Source: JAZNSB01 sp045590955 (lineage in GTDB: Bacteria; Pseudomonadota; Alphaproteobacteria; RF32; CAG-239). From it: a DNA stretch of 34,187 nt. Of the stretch, positions 30,723 through 34,187 are shown one piece after another; position 1 is the first letter of the stretch, and each line of letters starts with the position of its first letter. The stretch spans positions 1 through 34,187 of the forward strand of contig JAZNSB010000007.1 of the NCBI GenBank assembly GCA_045590955.1, written 5' to 3'. The translations under genes and the position numbers were made by a program. The notes below the pieces were generated by a model. It was not told the DNA's origin. It ran no database searches and saw only the letters and a program-made list of their open reading frames with translations.

Positions 30723-30752
30723 AAAAAAAAACGCAGGAAAGTTATGCGTTTT
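30723..30752 (-). terminator. Terminator-like hairpin, distal of a tandem pair
   Basis: AACGCA (30729-30734) pairs with TGCGTT (30745-30750); on the minus strand the stem is followed by nine or more Ts. It is the second of two stops for glyS transcription. Confidence 0.7.
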
Positions 30753-30767
30753 ATCTGTTTGACATAT

Positions 30768-30797
30768 AAAAAAGGATTGGTGCAGATACACCAATCC
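30768..30797 (-). terminator. Intrinsic terminator for glyS
   Basis: A 9-bp stem GGATTGGTG (30774-30782) and CACCAATCC (30789-30797) with a 6-base loop, followed on minus by six Ts, 65 bp after the glyS stop. It lies inside the island, not in the repeat, so glyS now uses a terminator supplied by inserted DNA. Confidence 0.85.
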
Positions 30798-30849
30798 TAA
30801 TTAACGTGTCGCTTTATATCCTATTTTTTCAAAAAAGTCAAGGATTTTA

Positions 30850-30953
30850 TTCCTAAAGCAGTTTATTCATTAAAATAATTGAGCAAATATGATTTTAGAT
30901 CTGCCGTATTTACTCTGATTTGTTCCATTGTATCTCTGTCTCTGATAGTAACA
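30850..30953. repeat. glyS-proximal copy of the 104-bp direct repeat
   Basis: This copy forms the real 3' end of glyS plus 13 bp. It and the copy at 29191-29294 are in the same orientation and bound a 1,555-bp segment. The arrangement is what integration at a gene 3' end leaves behind, with the gene regenerated. Confidence 0.95.
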
Positions 30954-32227
30954 GATTCCGGTTGTTGCTCAATGGTTTCAAAATCTACGGTTAAGCACAA
31001 AGGTGTGCCGATTTCATCATGTCGGCGATATGCTTTGCCGATGTTACCCGTGTTTTCCAACGCAACTCTACCAATTCCTAACTTCAACAAAGATTGTTTT
31101 AATTCAAGACATTTGTTCATAATTGCTTCATTATTTTTCTTTAACGGAACAATGGCAACCTTAATTGGAGCCAAGTGCTTTTTGAGTTTTAATACTGTTC
31201 TGGCAGAGCCATTTTCAAGTGTTTCTTCTTCATAAGCTTCTGTCAAAACGGCCAAAACGCCTCTGTCTACTCCCATAGAAGGTTCTATTACAAACGGAAC
31301 AATCCATGTTTTGTTATCATCATCCAAAATGGCCATTTTGGTATTTGACTCTTTGTTTTCGTGGCATTTTGCCTCTAAATTAAACTCTTCTTGGTTTTTG
31401 GAGTGGTTGCCCAAATCATAATCTCTGCGGTTGGCAATACCCTCTAATTCTTCCATACCGTGCGGAAACTGATATTCAATATCCATGCAAGCCTTTGCAT
31501 AGTGAGCTAATTCATCAGGCTTTTGTTCATATCTGGTCATATGTTCTAATTTAAGCCCCTGCTCCTGCCACCATTTAATTCTTTGCTCTTTCCAGTATGT
31601 GTGCCATTTTTCATCTTCGCCGGGCTTGCAAAAAAACTCTAACTCCATTTGTTCAAACTCTCTTACTCTGAAGATGAAATTTCTGGGAGTAATTTCGTTT
31701 CTGAAAGATTTGCCAATTTGGGCTATGCCAAACGGAAGCTTTCTTGATGTTGAATCTACAACATTTCTAAATTGACAAAAAATTGCCTGTGCAGTTTCCG
31801 GTCTTAAATATCCGTATGACGATCCGTCATCAATCGGACCTACATTTGTTTTGAACATGAGGTTAAATGCCCTGGGTTCTGTTAAGTCTGTAGAACCGCA
31901 ATTAGGACATTTGCCGTCAATTTGATCTGCTCTAAATCTGGATTTGCACTTTTTACAGTCTACCATCGGGTCGCTGAATGTGTCTTCATGCCCGGAATAA
32001 TGCAAAACTTTCGGGTTAGTCAAAATAGATGCGTCCAAGCCCTCCACATCATCTCTTTCATATACCATGGAACGCCACCAAGCATTTTTAAGGTTGTTTT
32101 TAAGCTCTACACCTAAAGGTCCGTAGTCATATACACCTTGCATGCCTCCGTATATGTCTGCACTTTGAAAAATAAAACCTCTTCTTTTGCACAAAGAAAC
32201 CAACTGTTCCATAGATGTTGCTACCAT
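30863..32227 (-). CDS. glyS: Glycyl-tRNA synthetase, single-chain (alpha2) type
   Basis: A 454-residue class II GlyRS of the dimeric type, as in archaea, eukaryotes, Gram-positives and some Bacteroidetes. The start holds MEQLVSLCKRRGFIFQSADI and YDYGPLGVELKNN (motif 1 region), a zinc site C91/C94/C107/C110, FRNEITPRNFIFRVREFEQM (motif 2) and PSMGVDRGVLAVL (motif 3), then the C-terminal anticodon-binding domain (APIKVAIVPL). Most alphaproteobacteria use the unrelated two-subunit GlyQ/GlyS enzyme, so this form suggests replacement by transfer. The last 30 codons are repeated downstream at 29191. AAGGAT precedes the ATG. Confidence 0.95.
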   Translation of the reverse strand: MVATSMEQLVSLCKRRGFIFQSADIYGGMQGVYDYGPLGVELKNNLKNAWWRSMVYERDDVEGLDASILTNPKVLHYSGHEDTFSDPMVDCKKCKSRFRADQIDGKCPNCGSTDLTEPRAFNLMFKTNVGPIDDGSSYGYLRPETAQAIFCQFRNVVDSTSRKLPFGIAQIGKSFRNEITPRNFIFRVREFEQMELEFFCKPGEDEKWHTYWKEQRIKWWQEQGLKLEHMTRYEQKPDELAHYAKACMDIEYQFPHGMEELEGIANRRDYDLGNHSKNQEEFNLEAKCHENKESNTKMAILDDDNKTWIVPFVIEPSMGVDRGVLAVLTEAYEEETLENGSARTVLKLKKHLAPIKVAIVPLKKNNEAIMNKCLELKQSLLKLGIGRVALENTGNIGKAYRRHDEIGTPLCLTVDFETIEQQPESVTIRDRDTMEQIRVNTADLKSYLLNYFNE

Positions 32228-32306
32228 TACTTTATCCTTACATAAAAAATTAACTTCTTATGTTTTATAATAACATTTTATGAAAAGCAAGCGGAGATAA
32301 TTTAAA

Positions 32307-33167
32307 ATGGTAAAAAATACAAAAATTGCACTGATTTACGATTTTGACGGAACTTTGAGCACAACCGATATGCAAGATTATGAACTTATTCCTGAGTTTG
32401 GAATGAGCCCGAAAGAATTTTGGAACAGAGCAAATGTATGGGGAGACACAATTGGTGCAGACCAAATTACCGCAAGTATGTTTTTTATTAAAAAAACCGC
32501 AGAAGAAACAGGTGCCCCTATTACCAAACAAAGATTAAACTCCGTGGGTAACAGTATTGAGTATTATGAAGGTGTGATAGATTGGTTTGAAAGAATTAAC
32601 GAATATGGAAAATCTTTGAATTTGGATATTGAACATTATATCATCTCTGCCGGGCTGGAAGAAATTATTGACGGAACGGTTATTCGTAAATACTTCAAAG
32701 AAGTTTATGCTTGTTGCTTTGTTTATAATGAAGATGGTCATGCAATTTGGCCGTCCAGAGTGGTAAATTACAGCGGAAAAATTCAAAGCTTGTCAAAAAT
32801 TAATAAAGGTCTGGGAAAGCTTGATGATAGAGGCGTAAACGAATATGTGCCCGACGACAAAAGACCAATACCGGTTAAAAGAATGATATATTTTGGTGAC
32901 GGAAATACAGATATTCCGTCTATGAGATTTGTTAAAGAAGGCGGCGGTAATGCAATTGCCGTGTATCAGCCTCATAGTAAAAGAAAACAAAATGCCCTTA
33001 AACTGCTTAGAGATAACAGAGTAAACTTTGCCCTGCCCGCCGATTATAGAGAGTGCAAAGAAATTGATGTGGTGGTAAAAACAATTTTAGACAAACTTGC
33101 CACAGAAAGAGACTTAGACGCACTGAAAGCAAAAGAAGAAAAGAAAAAACTTTTGTGTAAAAAATAG
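32307..33167 (+). CDS. HAD-family phosphatase (phosphoserine-phosphatase-like)
   Basis: A 286-residue haloacid-dehalogenase hydrolase. Motif I is IYDFDGTLS with nucleophile Asp12 and Asp14, motif II is probably IISAGLEEI, and the acidic motif is YFGDGNTDIPSM. The cap region has TDMQDYELIPEFGMSPKEFW. The fold suggests removal of phosphate from a small metabolite; the substrate is unknown. A basic, Lys-rich C terminus (KAKEEKKKLLCKK) is unusual. GGAGATAA precedes the ATG; 10 bp separate it from the transporter gene, so the two are probably one operon, divergent from glyS. Confidence 0.85.
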   Translation: MVKNTKIALIYDFDGTLSTTDMQDYELIPEFGMSPKEFWNRANVWGDTIGADQITASMFFIKKTAEETGAPITKQRLNSVGNSIEYYEGVIDWFERINEYGKSLNLDIEHYIISAGLEEIIDGTVIRKYFKEVYACCFVYNEDGHAIWPSRVVNYSGKIQSLSKINKGLGKLDDRGVNEYVPDDKRPIPVKRMIYFGDGNTDIPSMRFVKEGGGNAIAVYQPHSKRKQNALKLLRDNRVNFALPADYRECKEIDVVVKTILDKLATERDLDALKAKEEKKKLLCKK

Positions 33168-33177
33168 GACTTTAAAA

Positions 33178-34038
33178 ATGACGTTATTTCATCTTTTGGT
33201 AGGAATAGCTCTTACTTTTTCTTGGACTTTAAGACCTATTTTATATAAGCCATTGGCAAAAAATTTTCCGGCAAGATTTTCCGGATATTTTACATCTGTA
33301 TGGTTGGTTATAGCACTACTGATTACTTCTCCGTTGTTGGGAGGTCTAATTAATTTTAACGGGCAAAATGCTCTGCTTAGTCCATATATTTTAATTTCTG
33401 TATATAAGGGTGTAAGTTTATATTATCAAATCTTTTTACAACAAGTAATAAACAAAAAAAGCACATCTTCTTCTGTGTTTGTAAGCTTTATTGCTCTGGC
33501 ATTGGGATGTTTGGCAAACAACTTATTTTTTCATGAAAATCTTGGTTTAGTCAAGGTATTATGTGTGCTTGGCTTTGGAGTTTTGGGATTGTTGTTCTTA
33601 GTCAAAGGAGATGCAAAACGTCTGACAAAACGAGAGTTGATTTTCTTTATACTTATTACATTGTTTATGGCATCATATGTAGTTTGTGACCATATTGCCA
33701 TTCCTCAAGTAGGATGGTATGCACATTTGCTTGTGTCTTCGGTAGCAATGTTTGTGGCAAGTGCAATTCGCGGAATTTCTTGGAAAAATATAAAAGACAC
33801 TTTTGACAACAAAAAAGTAATATTTGCAGGAACTTTTTATGCATTTTCTGAATTTTTGGTAATATATGCATCAATCAACATTTTGCCGGTAAGTGTTGTC
33901 GGAGTGTTTTTAAGACTGTCTGTGCCAATTGTAATGATTTGGTCTGCAGTATATTACAAAGAACAAAGTGTTAAAAATCAACTTACTTTCGGAATTGTGG
34001 CAATTGCTTTGGCATTGCCGATAATGTTTTTAAAATAA
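33178..34038 (+). CDS. DMT/EamA-type membrane transporter
   Basis: A 286-residue protein with about ten hydrophobic segments spread over its whole length, in two five-helix halves (starting LLVGIALTFSWTLRPILYKP; second half LTKRELIFFILITLFMASYV), and the closing VVGVFLRLSVPIVMIWSAVY with KEQS, a frequent end of EamA domains. Such proteins move metabolites, nucleotide sugars or amino acids across the inner membrane; the substrate is unknown. It lies downstream of the HAD phosphatase gene and shares its operon. Confidence 0.8.
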   Translation: MTLFHLLVGIALTFSWTLRPILYKPLAKNFPARFSGYFTSVWLVIALLITSPLLGGLINFNGQNALLSPYILISVYKGVSLYYQIFLQQVINKKSTSSSVFVSFIALALGCLANNLFFHENLGLVKVLCVLGFGVLGLLFLVKGDAKRLTKRELIFFILITLFMASYVVCDHIAIPQVGWYAHLLVSSVAMFVASAIRGISWKNIKDTFDNKKVIFAGTFYAFSEFLVIYASINILPVSVVGVFLRLSVPIVMIWSAVYYKEQSVKNQLTFGIVAIALALPIMFLK

Positions 34039-34114
34039 TTGTCCGCAAAATTAACAATTTGTTTTGATTAAATTAAAAAAAAGAAATAAAATTATAAAAA
34101 AAGCAAAAAAAGTC

Positions 34115-34143
34115 TTGCAATATAAAAAAAAGTATCGTAAATA
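34115..34143 (+). promoter_or_regulatory. Promoter for tRNA-Gln
   Basis: TTGCAA (34115-34120) and TAAATA (34138-34143) with a 17-bp spacer, 17 bp before the tRNA. The surrounding region is nearly pure A/T. Confidence 0.55.
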
Positions 34144-34160
34144 TAGCCTCACATGATGAA

Positions 34161-34187
34161 TGGGGTGTCGCCAAGTGGTAAGGCATC
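34161..34187 (+). tRNA. tRNA-Gln, 5' part only (cut by window edge)
   Basis: The last 27 bases, TGGGGTGTCGCCAAGTGGTA followed by AGGCATC, match the acceptor strand and D arm of bacterial tRNA-Gln, which typically starts TGGGG with this D arm. The anticodon is outside the window, so the identity rests on the 5' half. Confidence 0.8.

Noticed and set aside
29191..30953. Misassembly as the cause of the 104-bp repeat
   Set aside because: The copies differ by one base and have distinct, gene-consistent flanks on both sides, which is unlike a collapsed or chimeric join; raw reads would still be needed to exclude it.
1..34187. CRISPR arrays, insertion sequences, rRNA genes or a replication origin
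   Set aside because: No regularly spaced repeats, transposase motifs, rRNA sequence or origin-like DnaA-box cluster were seen in reading the window.

Overview
The window reads as the chromosome of a low-GC (roughly one third G+C by eye) alphaproteobacterium, probably one of the uncultured, often gut- or host-associated lineages outside the Rhizobiales/Rhodobacterales clade. The lineage evidence is an RpoH heat-shock sigma factor, a prmC-DUF4167 pair, an AapJ-type amino-acid-binding protein, an S24-type regulator of alphaproteobacterial type ending in RIVWASQ, and a tRNA-His that still carries G-1:C73. Housekeeping genes are intact, so this is a main chromosome rather than a plasmid or free phage.

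Layout. 1-2317 (minus): mlaC-like gene, gltX, and the start of cysS. 2369-4069: an orphan amino-acid-binding protein and an esterase, convergent. 4147-14404 (minus): a compact podovirus-type morphogenesis cluster, in transcription order two conserved phage-associated genes, a putative small terminase, large terminase, a lysis group (one-TM coiled-coil protein, SleB hydrolase, GTA-type 3-TM holin), portal, Bbp19-like protein, scaffold, major capsid, a small capsid-linked protein, tail tubular proteins A and B, and a small last gene. 14567-15193 (plus): a divergent repressor-like regulator that has lost its self-cleavage residues. 15198-18802 (minus): rpoH, an overlooked 42-codon gene, prmC, DUF4167 and a membrane metallophosphoesterase. 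18902-20730: asnS and a small exported protein. 20856-21523: glycine-zipper lipoprotein, tRNA-His, terminators. 21540-25080 (minus): a coiled-coil protein and an 899-residue exported protein with about 100 cysteines. 25236-25894: a pyrimidine-dimer glycosylase-like protein and a cold-shock protein. 26013-29131: a large acidic repeat protein split by a one-base shift at an A7 run. 29191-30953: a small island flanked by a 104-bp direct repeat of the glyS 3' end. 30863-34038: single-chain glyS, then a HAD phosphatase and a DMT transporter. 34161-34187: the first bases of tRNA-Gln.

The two most distinctive regions are the phage-like cluster and the glyS island. The cluster has packaging, head, short-tail and lysis genes, but no integrase, replication genes, internal-core proteins or recognisable tail fibre. 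It is collinear with chromosomal genes and is controlled, if at all, by a regulator that looks non-cleavable. It could be a decaying prophage or a domesticated particle of the gene-transfer-agent kind, which would be unusual because the known alphaproteobacterial GTA (RcGTA) has a siphovirus-like tail. The glyS island holds a truncated hydrolase-like fragment, an exported cysteine-containing protein, a small membrane protein and a frameshifted 40-codon gene. The flanking repeat suggests integration at, and regeneration of, the glyS 3' end. All family assignments were made by eye from motifs; no database search was run.
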